The translations under genes were made by a program, and so were the position numbers. Under the pieces are notes generated by a model. That model made no database searches, was not told where the DNA came from, and saw only the letters and a program-made list of their open reading frames with translations. A stretch of 64,000 nt of DNA from JBGPGW01 sp046349515 (lineage in GTDB: Bacteria > Pseudomonadota > Alphaproteobacteria > CADEGL01): assembly GCA_046349515.1 (NCBI GenBank), contig JAXMCE010000009.1, positions 62,001-126,000 on the forward strand. Direction: 5' to 3'. Position 1 is the stretch's first letter, and every line of letters begins with the position of its first letter. This document shows positions 18,504 through 26,156 of this stretch, in pieces.

Positions 18504-19640
18504 TCAACCTTTTCGACCGAACCGCTCGTGCTCGTCGAGCGCGAAGCGATCCGTCATGCCGGCGATGTAATCGCTGACGTGGCGCGCCCTCGCCCGCTCC
18601 TCGCGCCCGGCCTCCTGCCATTCGGCCGGCAGCTTCGAGGGGTCGTCCATATACATGTGGAAGAGAGCCGTCACCACCCGCTTGGCCTCGTCCGTCATCT
18701 GGTTGACGCGCGCGTGGCGGTACATGCGCTCGAAGAGGAACGCCTTGAGCGCCCTGTTGTGCTCCGTCATGGCGGGAGAAAAAGCGGCGATGGGGCGACC
18801 GAGACGCCGGATGTCGGCCACGGTCGAGGGCCTTGCCTCGAGAAGACGCCGGCCGGTCTCTGCCAGGAGATCGTTCACCATGTGGTCGATCAGACGGCGC
18901 ACGGCCTCGTGGATGAGCCGCGGGCGCTCGATCCCGGGATAGCGCGCCTTCACCTCCGCGAAGACTGGGCCGACGAGCGGCAACGGTGCCAAATTGTCCA
19001 CGTCGAAGAGCCCCGCCCTGAGCCCGTCGTCGATGTCGTGGTTGTTGTAGGCGATGTCGTCCGAGAGGGCGGCGATCTGCGCTTCGGGTCCGGGAAAGGT
19101 GTCGAGCTCGAGATCGTGGCGCCGATCGTAGGCGAGGATCGTCTCGGGCACCGCGCCCGTCAGCGGCCCGTTGTGCTTGACCAACCCTTCGAGCGTCTCC
19201 CAGGACAGATTCAGTCCATCGAACTCGGCGTAGCGCCTCTCGAGCACCGTGACGACGCGGAGCGCCTGGGCGTTGTGGTCGAATCCGCCATAGGCCGCCA
19301 TGCATTCATCGAGCGCCTCCTCGCCCGCGTGCCCGAAGGGCGGGTGGCCGAGATCGTGGGCAAGCGCCAGGGCCTCCCCCAGATCCTCGTCGAGCGCGAG
19401 CGCGCGGCACAGCGACCGCGCGATCTGCGCGACTTCGAGGCTGTGGGTCAGCCGCGTCCGGTAATGGTCGCCCTCGTGGTACACGAAGACCTGGGTCTTG
19501 TGCTTCAAGCGCCGGAACGCGGTCGAATGGATGATGCGGTCCCGGTCGCGCTGGAAAGGTCCTCGGGTCGGACTCTCGGGCTCGGGATGAAGGCGCCCGC
19601 GGCTCGCGTGTGGCAGGCTCGCATAGGGCGCGGGGGTCAT
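18504..19640 (-). CDS. dgt: Deoxyguanosinetriphosphate triphosphohydrolase-like protein
   Basis: An HD-domain phosphohydrolase that splits dNTPs to deoxynucleosides and tripolyphosphate. The protein has 378 residues. TRLTHSLEVAQIARSLCRAL gives the first His, ALAHDLGHPPFGHAGE is the HD motif and LSDDIAYNNHDIDDG carries a later metal Asp. The family is the shorter, hexameric Dgt type found in alphaproteobacteria. It is the first gene of the leftward run dgt-argS-SPOR-nagZ. The promoter must lie in the 156-base divergent gap shared with erpA. Confidence 0.93.
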   Translation of the reverse strand: MTPAPYASLPHASRGRLHPEPESPTRGPFQRDRDRIIHSTAFRRLKHKTQVFVYHEGDHYRTRLTHSLEVAQIARSLCRALALDEDLGEALALAHDLGHPPFGHAGEEALDECMAAYGGFDHNAQALRVVTVLERRYAEFDGLNLSWETLEGLVKHNGPLTGAVPETILAYDRRHDLELDTFPGPEAQIAALSDDIAYNNHDIDDGLRAGLFDVDNLAPLPLVGPVFAEVKARYPGIERPRLIHEAVRRLIDHMVNDLLAETGRRLLEARPSTVADIRRLGRPIAAFSPAMTEHNRALKAFLFERMYRHARVNQMTDEAKRVVTALFHMYMDDPSKLPAEWQEAGREERARARHVSDYIAGMTDRFALDEHERFGRKG

Positions 19641-19701
19641 GGGCGGAGGCTACAGGCGGGGCTCGCGCGAGGCAATCGGGCCCCCGAATCGGGCCCCGGA
19701 A

Positions 19702-19729
19702 TTGACTTGGCCGCTTAAGCCACTAGATA
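19702..19729 (+). promoter_or_regulatory. Candidate sigma-70-type promoter for erpA
   Basis: TTGACT (19702-19707) and TAGATA (19724-19729) are 16 bases apart in the divergent dgt/erpA gap, about 70 bases before the erpA ATG. The -35 box is good and the -10 box is weak. No Rrf2-type operator was recognised. Confidence 0.4.
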
Positions 19730-19796
19730 GGTTTTCGGGTATCATGTTTCGACCCAGCGCGTGCGTTAACCACGCGCCCCTCGACCGTGTGAGCCG

Positions 19797-20144
19797 ATGA
19801 CCGACGTCGCGACCGATCCTGGCCTCCGTATCGCCGACAGCGCGGCCGCCCGCATCCGCGCGATCAAGGCGCGCGACGGGACGCCCGACGCGCTCTTGCG
19901 CATCGCGGTCAACGGCGGGGGCTGCTCGGGCTTCCAGTACCAGTTCAGCTTCGATGAAGGGGTCAGCGCGGACGACGTCGTGTTCGAGCATGGCGGCGTC
20001 AAGGTCGTGGTCGACCGCATGTCGCTCGATCTCATCAAGGGCTCGGAGGTCTCCTTCGTCGAGGACCTCGTGGGCTCCTATTTCAAGATGAGCAATCCCA
20101 ACGCCAAGTCATCCTGCGGCTGCGGCACGTCCTTCTCGATCTGA
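19797..20144 (+). CDS. erpA: Iron-sulfur cluster insertion protein ErpA
   Basis: An A-type carrier that delivers iron-sulfur clusters to target apoproteins. The protein has 115 residues. The three ligand cysteines are Cys43 (in NGGGCSGFQYQFSFDE), Cys107 and Cys109 (in SSCGCGTSFSI). The conserved segment FVEDLVGSYFKMSNPNA is present. In many alphaproteobacteria it is beside xthA; here about 1.7 kb of accessory DNA separates the two. Confidence 0.93.
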   Translation: MTDVATDPGLRIADSAAARIRAIKARDGTPDALLRIAVNGGGCSGFQYQFSFDEGVSADDVVFEHGGVKVVVDRMSLDLIKGSEVSFVEDLVGSYFKMSNPNAKSSCGCGTSFSI

Positions 20145-20177
20145 TCCTCGGCGCTCGTTCGATACCGTCACCGGAAG

Positions 20178-20209
20178 CCCTCATGCTTCGATCACGCTCA
20201 GCATGAGGG
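20178..20209. repeat. Dispersed palindrome, copy 2
   Basis: CCCTCATGCT and AGCATGAGGG form a perfect 10-bp inverted repeat around TCGATCACGCTC. It is the same element as 10736-10764 in reverse orientation. It lies 34 bases after the erpA stop, between convergent genes. It may act as a transcription stop, though no T-run follows. Confidence 0.75.
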
Positions 20210-20220
20210 TTCATACACAT

Positions 20221-20250
20221 CCTCGTCCTGAGCCTGCCTGAGGACGAAGG
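20221..20250. repeat. Second palindrome between erpA and the GFA gene
   Basis: TCGTCCT (20223-20229) pairs with AGGACGA (20241-20247) in an imperfect palindrome just after the CATGCT element. Together they fill the convergent gap of 140 bases. Confidence 0.55.
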
Positions 20251-20284
20251 CGCTCCACGTCGACTGCGCTTCCGACGCCGGCCC

Positions 20285-20695
20285 TCACTGCTTCTCTATC
20301 TTCGGAATCGAAGCCAGGTCCCCGATCCAGGGCAGCGCCGAGCGCGCCCAGAATTGGCGTCGGGGCTTCAAGGCCGCGCGCTGACGCACGGTGCCGAGGC
20401 GGATGCCGATCTTGCGCGGTCCCGGCCCCGGCTCCGCCGCTGTCGCGTAAAGCGGCGTGCCGCAATCGGGGCAAAAGGCTTGAACGCGCTTGGCACCGCT
20501 CTCGGCCGTCCTGATGTAGATCTTGGGGTGACCGGAGAGAAGCTCGAACCGCTCCGCCGCGGTGTAGATCATGGAGCGGAAGGGCGCGCCCGACAGTGTC
20601 TGGCAATCCGTGCAATGGCAGAGGCTGGCATCCGCAGGGTCGACTTCGGCCCGGTAGGTGATGGCGCCGCAATGGCACCCGCCGTCGATCTCCAT
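20285..20695 (-). CDS. GFA-family zinc protein (CENP-V/GFA fold), copy 1
   Basis: The protein has 136 residues. The GFA cysteine pattern is complete: GGCHCGAITY at residues 5-14, CHCTDCQTLSGAPF near 27-40 and FCPDCGTPLY near 74-83. The family is named after glutathione-dependent formaldehyde-activating enzyme, but most members have no proven reaction. It is the only copy on the minus strand and is the most divergent of the six in this window. Its start is unambiguous because the zinc motif begins at residue 5. Confidence 0.9.
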   Translation of the reverse strand: MEIDGGCHCGAITYRAEVDPADASLCHCTDCQTLSGAPFRSMIYTAAERFELLSGHPKIYIRTAESGAKRVQAFCPDCGTPLYATAAEPGPGPRKIGIRLGTVRQRAALKPRRQFWARSALPWIGDLASIPKIEKQ

Positions 20696-20853
20696 GGACT
20701 CTCCTCCATCCGTTCGTGCGCGCGAGACATCCGTTCTACAAGACGCGCTGTCGAGGGGGAACGGGTCACCATCAGCTCGTCCTTTGCACGTCTAAGACGG
20801 CAAACTTCTCGCACTCATTCCGCTCCCACACATGCGAATGGAAGAGCACAAGA

Positions 20854-21108
20854 ACCCCCTCCCTCCCCTCCCCCTTTCAGGGGGAGGGAAAAATTGCGAG
20901 GGCACCTCGCAACGCTTGCAAAGACGTGACGGCAATCCCGCTCATTGAATCAACGACGACAATCCTTGAATCAACGACGACAATCCCGCTCATTGGATCA
21001 ACAGTGACGATTGGCCCTCTTCGAACCATAGACAGCGTCCAAGCCGCTCGTTCGTTGAGACGCATTTTTGCTTCCCCTCCCTGCAAGGGAGGGGTTAGGG
21101 GAGGGTCG
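20854..21108. repeat. REPIN-like paired palindrome, element 1
   Basis: The left arm has CCCTCCCCC (20866-20874) paired with GGGGGAGGG (20880-20888). The right arm has CCCCTCCCT (21074-21082) paired with AGGGAGGGG (21086-21094), followed by TTAGGGGAGGGT. The outer flanks of the two arms are roughly complementary, so the arms are inverted copies enclosing about 185 unique bases. Related pairs occur at 22716-22864 and 32834-33010. Confidence 0.75.
20932..21010. repeat. Short imperfect tandem repeat inside REPIN-like element 1
   Basis: Three adjacent units share CAATCC, TTGAATCAACGACGA or close variants. They are 27 bases (20933-20959), 21 bases (20960-20980, missing CGCTCA) and 30 bases (20981-21010). 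Three direct copies without spacers do not make a CRISPR. Confidence 0.65.
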
Positions 21109-21219
21109 GCCAGTCCAATTTCGCTCCCGCGCCAATGTCGCTTCCGTCTCTTCTGATCCAATTGCTGCTAGTGCGATGCGTCGCCACGTGATTGTCTTCT
21201 CTGCCCAAGCGAGACGGAT

Positions 21220-21750
21220 ATGGCCGCTCAGCCTCAACCCTGGATCCGCTTCTCCTGGCGCTTGCCGGGCGGAGTCTTCGCGGCCGACGTGCCGCAAGGC
21301 TACCGCGCGCGTGAAGGACGGCCGGATGATTGCGATTCGATCATCCGCGCGGCGCTCGCTGCTTATGCAACGGACCCGGCCTGGGCGACCATCCTCGGCG
21401 GGATCGAGCGCAGCCTGACGAAGCGTATCCGCGCGACGCTCGATGCGGCCGGTGTCCACTACGCCGTCGTCGAGCACGCGGGCGAGATCGTCGCGGTCTC
21501 GGCTGCCTCGATCGAACGGCATGACGGGCACAACCTCATCACCGGGCTTTGCGTCGATCCGCGCCACCAGCGCCGGGGCTTGAGCCGTGTCGTCCTCGCG
21601 CGCTGCCTTGCCTGGCTCCGCGATCAAGGTCTCGAGACGGCGCAAGTCTACACCGATCCTGCCTCCATCGCCGGCCGCTATGCCTACCGCGCCTTCGATC
21701 CCATCGTCACCGAGGAGCCGGACTACCGCGCGCCCGAGGCAAGCGCCTGA
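21220..21750 (+). CDS. GNAT-family N-acetyltransferase
   Basis: The protein has 176 residues. YRAREGRPDDCDSIIRAALA is the usual GNAT start and NLITGLCVDPRHQRRGLSR is the acetyl-CoA-binding motif A (here RRGLSR in place of R/Q-x-x-G-x-G/A, so slightly atypical). AGRYAYRAFDPIVTEEPDY is the C-terminal strand. The substrate is unknown. It lies 120 bases upstream of xthA on the same strand. Confidence 0.82.
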   Translation: MAAQPQPWIRFSWRLPGGVFAADVPQGYRAREGRPDDCDSIIRAALAAYATDPAWATILGGIERSLTKRIRATLDAAGVHYAVVEHAGEIVAVSAASIERHDGHNLITGLCVDPRHQRRGLSRVVLARCLAWLRDQGLETAQVYTDPASIAGRYAYRAFDPIVTEEPDYRAPEASA

Positions 21751-21870
21751 CGCGCAATCCTGCGCGCGCCGCACCAGCAGACCTCGCTCGCGAATCGATC
21801 GCTTGATCTCGCTCCCGCCCTCGCCTTTGATGGCGTCGGTCCACCCGCGCGCGAGAGCCCCGAACGAGCC

Positions 21871-22656
21871 ATGGTCAAGATCGCCACCTTCAACGTGAAC
21901 TCGGTCAAGGCGCGCCTGCCGAATTTGCTCGCCTGGCTCAAGGAGGCGAAGCCGGACGTGGTGCTCCTCCAGGAAATCAAATGCGTGGCGGAACAGTTCC
22001 CCGAGCTCGAGCTGGGCGATCTCGGCTACAACATCGCGGTCTCGGGCCAGAAGACCTACAACGGCGTCGCCATCCTCTCGAAGCCGCGCATCGAGATCGA
22101 GCAGCGCGCGCTGCCTGGCGACGACGGGGACGAGCAGGCGCGCTACATCGAGGCCATCGTCGACGTGAAGCCGCATCCCGTGCGCGTGGCGTCCATCTAT
22201 CTCCCCAACGGCAATCCCGTCGAGACAGACAAGTTTCCCTACAAGCTCGCCTGGATCGAGCGCCTTCACCGCCACGTGGAGGAGTTGCTCAAGACCGAGG
22301 ACGCGATCGTCTTCGGCGGCGACTACAACGTGGCGCCGTGGGACGAGGACGTCTACGACCCCGCCGCCTGGGCCGATGACGCGCTCTGTCATCCGGAATC
22401 GCGGCGGCGCTTCCGCGCATTACTTTATCTCGGGCTCACCGATGCTTTTCGTCAGTTTCACCCGGAGCCCGGCCGGTATAGCTATTGGGACTACCAGGCC
22501 GGACGCTGGCAGCGCGACGAGGGCTTGCGCATCGACCATCTCCTGCTGTCGCCCCAGGCGGCGGACCGCTTGCTCGATGCCGATATCGACAAGGCCCCGC
22601 GCGGGAAGGAGAAGGCCTCCGACCACACGCCGGTCTGGTGCGAGTTGAGGGATTAG
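21871..22656 (+). CDS. xthA: Exodeoxyribonuclease III
   Basis: An AP endonuclease and 3'-5' exonuclease of base excision repair. The protein has 261 residues, full length. KIATFNVNSVKARLPNLLAW and DVVLLQEIKCV supply the metal-site Asn and Glu, FGGDYNVAPWDEDVYDP the catalytic Asp/Asn, and GLRIDHLLLSPQAADRLLDA and ASDHTPVWCEL the C-terminal Asp-His pair. It ends 60 bases before REPIN-like element 2. Confidence 0.95.
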   Translation: MVKIATFNVNSVKARLPNLLAWLKEAKPDVVLLQEIKCVAEQFPELELGDLGYNIAVSGQKTYNGVAILSKPRIEIEQRALPGDDGDEQARYIEAIVDVKPHPVRVASIYLPNGNPVETDKFPYKLAWIERLHRHVEELLKTEDAIVFGGDYNVAPWDEDVYDPAAWADDALCHPESRRRFRALLYLGLTDAFRQFHPEPGRYSYWDYQAGRWQRDEGLRIDHLLLSPQAADRLLDADIDKAPRGKEKASDHTPVWCELRD

Positions 22657-22715
22657 CGGATGGCGAGACAGAGTTTCGACTGGGCTTCCAAGGTTTTCGA
22701 CCAGTCGTGCTTCTG

Positions 22716-22864
22716 ACCCCCTCCCTCCCCTCCCCCTTTCATGGGGAGGATGCGGTGGTTGGTCCATCTCGCTTGGCGGATGCGGCGAGGCCTGATGCAG
22801 GCGACGAAACAACCCTCCCCTTGCAAGGGGGAGGGTGGCGAGCGAGAGCGAGCGGGTGGGGGTC
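22716..22864. repeat. REPIN-like paired palindrome, element 2
   Basis: The left arm (22716-22750) reads ACCCCCTCCCTCCCCTCCCC and then CTTTCATGGGGAGG. The right arm has CCCTCCCC (22813-22820) paired with GGGGAGGG (22828-22835) around TTGCAA. It fills most of the 286-base gap between xthA and the GFA operon, just ahead of the operon start. Confidence 0.72.
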
Positions 22865-22942
22865 CGTAGGCGCACCGCCCGAAGCGAAAGGCAAGGCTGG
22901 TTTGGGCGTTGCAGCACGCGAGCGAGCGAAGGTGAAGACGGA

Positions 22943-23356
22943 ATGAAGCATGCAGGCGGATGTCTTTGCGGTGCCGTGCGCTATGTCGCGTCGGGCGAGC
23001 CGCGCTGGGTCGCCCATTGCCACTGCCGAAGCTGCCGCAAGCATTCGGGTTCCGCCGTCTCGACGAGCGCGGGCTTCCTCAAGACGGACGTCGTGTTCTC
23101 CGGCGCGCCGCTCGGCCGCTACGCCTCCTCGCCCGGAGTCGTGCGCAGCTTCTGCCCGCGCTGCGGCACGCCTCTTTCCTACGAGACGGATCAGCGCGCG
23201 GCGGAAATCGATATCTCCATCGGCACGCTCGACGATGCGGCGGCCCTGCCGGCGACGCTGCACGTCTGGCGGGAGGAGCGCCTGCCCTGGCTCCATGTCG
23301 ACGAGCACCTGCCGCGCTATCCGAAGACGCCGCGCAACTCGAAACGGGAGGAGTGA
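22943..23356 (+). CDS. GFA-family zinc protein, copy 2
   Basis: The protein has 137 residues. ATG at 22943 puts GGCLCGAVRY at residues 5-14; the frame is open upstream, but that leader is encoded by the REPIN-like element. CHCRSCRKHSGSAV and FCPRCGTPL complete the zinc pattern. It is the first gene of a seven-gene + strand run ending at 26129. The start of the next copy is 3 bases after its stop. The reaction and substrate are not known. Confidence 0.9.
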   Translation: MKHAGGCLCGAVRYVASGEPRWVAHCHCRSCRKHSGSAVSTSAGFLKTDVVFSGAPLGRYASSPGVVRSFCPRCGTPLSYETDQRAAEIDISIGTLDDAAALPATLHVWREERLPWLHVDEHLPRYPKTPRNSKREE

Positions 23357-23359
23357 GCC

Positions 23360-23818
23360 ATGGCCAGTCGCACGGGACGGAAAAGCTCAGCCACGCGCAA
23401 GAGAGAGGGCCACGCGACTCCCGTGCATACGGGTGGCTGCCTCTGCGGCGCCGTGCGCTTCCGCGCGACCGGCAAGCCGACGCTCGTCGAGAATTGCCAC
23501 TGCTCCATGTGCCGGAAGGCCTCGGGCGCCGCCATGGTCACGAGCGCCAACTTCCCGAGCGACTCGTTCCGCTGGACCAAGGGCAAGTTGAAGTATTACC
23601 GCTCCTCGGCCACGGGCAGGCGCGGCTTCTGCGCGCGCTGCGGCAGCCAGCTCACCTTCCACCGCATCGGCCGCCGCGGCGAGGTCAGCATCAATGTGGG
23701 ATCTCTCGACCGGCCGGAGCGGGTAAAGCCTTGGCTCCACATCTACGCGGCCGACGCCGTTCCCTGGATGCTCACGAAGGACGGCCTGCCGCGCTACGCG
23801 CGCGGCATTCCGAAATGA
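23360..23818 (+). CDS. GFA-family zinc protein, copy 3
   Basis: The protein has 152 residues. A basic N-terminal extension of about 24 residues precedes GGCLCGAVRF. NCHCSMCRKASGAAMV and FCARCGSQL complete the pattern, and the end reads VPWMLTKDGLPRYARGIPK, shared in form with copies 4 and 5. GAGGAG at the end of copy 2 serves as its ribosome site. Confidence 0.9.
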   Translation: MASRTGRKSSATRKREGHATPVHTGGCLCGAVRFRATGKPTLVENCHCSMCRKASGAAMVTSANFPSDSFRWTKGKLKYYRSSATGRRGFCARCGSQLTFHRIGRRGEVSINVGSLDRPERVKPWLHIYAADAVPWMLTKDGLPRYARGIPK

Positions 23819-23829
23819 CGGCATAGGCC

Positions 23830-24456
23830 ATGGACTCTGCCTTCGTCGTCCTCGGCGCCGCGACCATCTGGCTGCTCGCCGTGGTGAGCCCGGGGCCGAA
23901 CACGCTCATCGTCTCGCAGATGGCGATCGCCCGCTCGCGCGCGGCCGGTCTCGGCGCGACGTTCGGCATCGCGATGGGCGCCCTCACCTATGCCGCGCTC
24001 ACGCTTTTCGGCCTCTCGATCGTTCTCGACCGGGTGGCCTGGCTCAACGGTCCGATCCGGATCGCGGGTGGCGCCTACCTTATCTATCTCGGCATCAAGT
24101 CATGGCGCGGCGCGCGCGGAGCCATCGCCGCGCCCGATATCGCCGCCGTCACCGACGGCCACCTCGCGCATGGGATTCGCGTGGGCCTTCTCACGAGCCT
24201 CACCAACCCCAAATCGATCGCGTTCTTCGTGGGCCTCTTCGCCGCTGCCGTGCCGGCCGCGGCGCCGCTTTGGACGAAGCTTGCGGTTCTTGCGGCGGGC
24301 GGCGCGATCGAGCTCGGCTGGTACGCGATCGTCGCGACCGCGCTCTCGGCCGGGCGCGCCCGCGCGCTCTATCTTCGCACGAAGGTCGTGATCGACCGCA
24401 CGATCGGTGGCATTCTCGTGCTGCTCGGCTGCAAGTTGCTGCTGCAGGAGCGGTGA
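23830..24456 (+). CDS. LysE/RhtB-family amino acid exporter
   Basis: The protein has 208 residues with about six hydrophobic helices. SPGPNTLIVSQMAIARSR near residue 20 and LTSLTNPKSIAFFVGLFAA near residue 120 are the family signatures. The family exports amino acids, homoserine lactones or related small molecules from the cytoplasm. It lies inside the GFA gene run (11 bases after copy 3, 64 before copy 4), so it may export something the GFA proteins handle; this is inference. Confidence 0.9.
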   Translation: MDSAFVVLGAATIWLLAVVSPGPNTLIVSQMAIARSRAAGLGATFGIAMGALTYAALTLFGLSIVLDRVAWLNGPIRIAGGAYLIYLGIKSWRGARGAIAAPDIAAVTDGHLAHGIRVGLLTSLTNPKSIAFFVGLFAAAVPAAAPLWTKLAVLAAGGAIELGWYAIVATALSAGRARALYLRTKVVIDRTIGGILVLLGCKLLLQER

Positions 24457-24520
24457 GGCGCCGCTTGTCTCGGCCGTGAAAGCCGAGGATGATCCGGCGA
24501 AACGCCAGGAGACGTGAATC

Positions 24521-24976
24521 ATGCCCAAAGCGAAACGCCGCACGACGAGGGCAAAGAGCGTGAGCCACACCGGCGGCTGCCTCTGCGGCGCCGTGCGCTT
24601 CCGCGCACGCGGCAAGCCCATGTACGTCTCGCACTGCCACTGCACGATGTGCCGCAAGGCCTCGGGCGCGCCGGTCGTGACTTTCGCGGGCTATCCGACC
24701 GGGACCGTCACCTTCACCAAGGGCAAGCCCAAGCTCTATCGTTCCTCCAAGATCGCGGTGCGGGGCCTCTGCGCCAAGTGCGGCAGCCAGCTCTACTTCC
24801 AGTTCGACCACCATCCCGAGCGCATGGGCTTCAACGTCGGCTGCTTCGACCATCCCGAGGCCTTCAAGCCCCAGCGCCACATCTACACGAGCACCATGAT
24901 CCCCTGGCTCCACATGAAGGACGGGCTGCCGCGCGAGCGCCAGGGCGAGGCCGCCCGCGAGAAAAGGAAAGGGTGA
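24521..24976 (+). CDS. GFA-family zinc protein, copy 4
   Basis: The protein has 151 residues. A basic leader, PKAKRRTTRAKSVSHT, precedes GGCLCGAVRF. HCHCTMCRKASGAPVV and LCAKCGSQL complete the zinc pattern. GGAG lies 8 bases before the ATG. By eye it is closest to copies 3 and 5 and reads as a recent tandem duplicate. Confidence 0.9.
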   Translation: MPKAKRRTTRAKSVSHTGGCLCGAVRFRARGKPMYVSHCHCTMCRKASGAPVVTFAGYPTGTVTFTKGKPKLYRSSKIAVRGLCAKCGSQLYFQFDHHPERMGFNVGCFDHPEAFKPQRHIYTSTMIPWLHMKDGLPRERQGEAAREKRKG

Positions 24977-24980
24977 GGCG

Positions 24981-25421
24981 ATGGCATCCCCTACGCGAAA
25001 GACGGTGAAACGCACCGCCGCCAAGGCCCATGCCGGCGGCTGCCTTTGCGGCGCCATCCGCTACACGGCGCGCGGCAAGCCCAACCATGTCGGCAATTGC
25101 CACTGCACCCAGTGCCGCAAATCCTCGGGCGCGCCCTTCCTCACCTACGCCGGATTCGAGTCCAAGGATGTGACATTCGGCAAGGGCCGGCCCAAATACT
25201 TCCGCTCCTCCAAATGGGCGGCGCGCGGCTTCTGCGCCAAGTGCGGCACGAGCCTCGTCTACAAGCTCGTCAAGGACAGGAGCAAGATCTGGCTCGCGGT
25301 CGGCAGCATGGACAAGCCCGAGCGTTTGGCGCCCAAGACCCACATCTTCACGACCACCATGGTGCCCTGGCTCAAGTTCAAGGACAGGCTGCCGCGCTAC
25401 AAAGCCTACCCGCCGAGTTGA
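24981..25421 (+). CDS. GFA-family zinc protein, copy 5
   Basis: The protein has 146 residues. A basic leader, RKTVKRTAAKAHA, precedes GGCLCGAIRY. NCHCTQCRKSSGAPFL and FCAKCGTSL are intact. KYFRSSKWAARGFCAKCG is shared almost word for word with copies 4 and 6. It starts 4 bases after copy 4 and ends 5 bases before copy 6. Confidence 0.9.
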   Translation: MASPTRKTVKRTAAKAHAGGCLCGAIRYTARGKPNHVGNCHCTQCRKSSGAPFLTYAGFESKDVTFGKGRPKYFRSSKWAARGFCAKCGTSLVYKLVKDRSKIWLAVGSMDKPERLAPKTHIFTTTMVPWLKFKDRLPRYKAYPPS

Positions 25422-25426
25422 GCGCC

Positions 25427-25879
25427 ATGGCCAAGACCCATCACGGCGGCTGCCTCTGCGGTGCGATCCGATTCACGGTCAAGGGCGAGCCCTTCAGCGT
25501 AAGCCACTGCCATTGCTCCATGTGCCGGAAGGCGACGGGCGGCGTGGTCGGCACCTATGCGGGCTTCATGATGAAGGACGTCCGTCTCTCGAAGGGCCGC
25601 ATCAAGTATTTCCGCTCATCCGCCTGGCTCGAGCGCGGCTTTTGCGCGCGCTGCGGCTCGTCCTTGAGCTCGCGCGACCCGGCCGACCATTCGCGCATCT
25701 GGTTCACCATCGGCGCCCTCGACGATCCCGCGAAGACGAAGCCCACGCGCCACATCTTCGAGCCGGACCGCGTCGGCTGGCTCAAGATCGACCGCCACCT
25801 GCCGCGCCACGCGACGCGGCCGCGGGGATCGCCCGTCCGCGGCGTGAAGCGCGCCCCGCGCCGCGCCGCGCGCGGCTGA
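25427..25879 (+). CDS. GFA-family zinc protein, copy 6
   Basis: The protein has 150 residues. ATG at 25427 follows the copy 5 stop by 5 bases and places GGCLCGAIRF at residues 6-15. HCHCSMCRKATGGVVG and FCARCGSSL complete the zinc pattern. The last 25 residues are strongly basic (RPRGSPVRGVKRAPRRAARG). The open frame upstream of 25427 is only a shadow of copy 5. Confidence 0.9.
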   Translation: MAKTHHGGCLCGAIRFTVKGEPFSVSHCHCSMCRKATGGVVGTYAGFMMKDVRLSKGRIKYFRSSAWLERGFCARCGSSLSSRDPADHSRIWFTIGALDDPAKTKPTRHIFEPDRVGWLKIDRHLPRHATRPRGSPVRGVKRAPRRAARG

Positions 25880-25880
25880 C

Positions 25881-26129
25881 ATGCTCGAGCTTCGCCCCAA
25901 CTGCGAATGCTGTGACAAGGACCTCCCGCCCGAATCGCGCGAGGCCATGATCTGCACCTACGAGTGCACGTTCTGCCGCAGTTGCGCCGAATCCGTTCTC
26001 TTCGGCACCTGCCCCAATTGCGGGGGCGAGCTCGTGCGCCGGCCCGTGCGGCCTCCGTCCATGTTGGCGAAACATCCAGCCTCAACGAAGCGCGTCGTGA
26101 AGCCTGAAGGCTGCCGCAAGCTCGCGTGA
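25881..26129 (+). CDS. DUF1272 small zinc-ribbon-like protein
   Basis: The protein has 82 residues. Nine cysteines fall in the first 47 residues (Cys8, 10, 11, 25, 29, 32, 35, 44 and 47). The string CTFCRSCAESVLFGTCPNCG is the DUF1272 signature and looks like a pair of zinc knuckles. The function is unknown. It begins one base after the copy 6 stop and closes the GFA run, so it is probably made with those proteins. Confidence 0.85.
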   Translation: MLELRPNCECCDKDLPPESREAMICTYECTFCRSCAESVLFGTCPNCGGELVRRPVRPPSMLAKHPASTKRVVKPEGCRKLA

Positions 26130-26156
26130 GAGCGGCCGGCGAGCGGGAACGGAATG

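Larger units (their letters stand above)
20696..21219. other. Repeat-filled divergent gap between a GFA gene and an acetyltransferase gene
   Basis: This 524-base gap has no supportable gene. It holds REPIN-like element 1 (20854-21108), with a tandem repeat between its two arms. Promoters for both flanking genes must be here, but none is clear. Confidence 0.7.

Noticed and set aside
16877..18577. A 566-codon + strand frame opposite argS
   Set aside because: Antisense shadow of argS, with no family features.
20932..21010. CRISPR array
   Set aside because: Only three units of unequal length with no spacers, and no cas genes in the window.
25046..25426. A 277-codon frame joining GFA copies 5 and 6
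   Set aside because: The upstream part is a shadow of copy 5 in another frame. The ATG at 25427 gives a normal-length GFA protein.
20285..25879. A glutathione-formaldehyde detoxification operon
   Set aside because: The genes have the GFA fold, but no adhC/frmA or frmB genes are present, so the specific reaction cannot be claimed.
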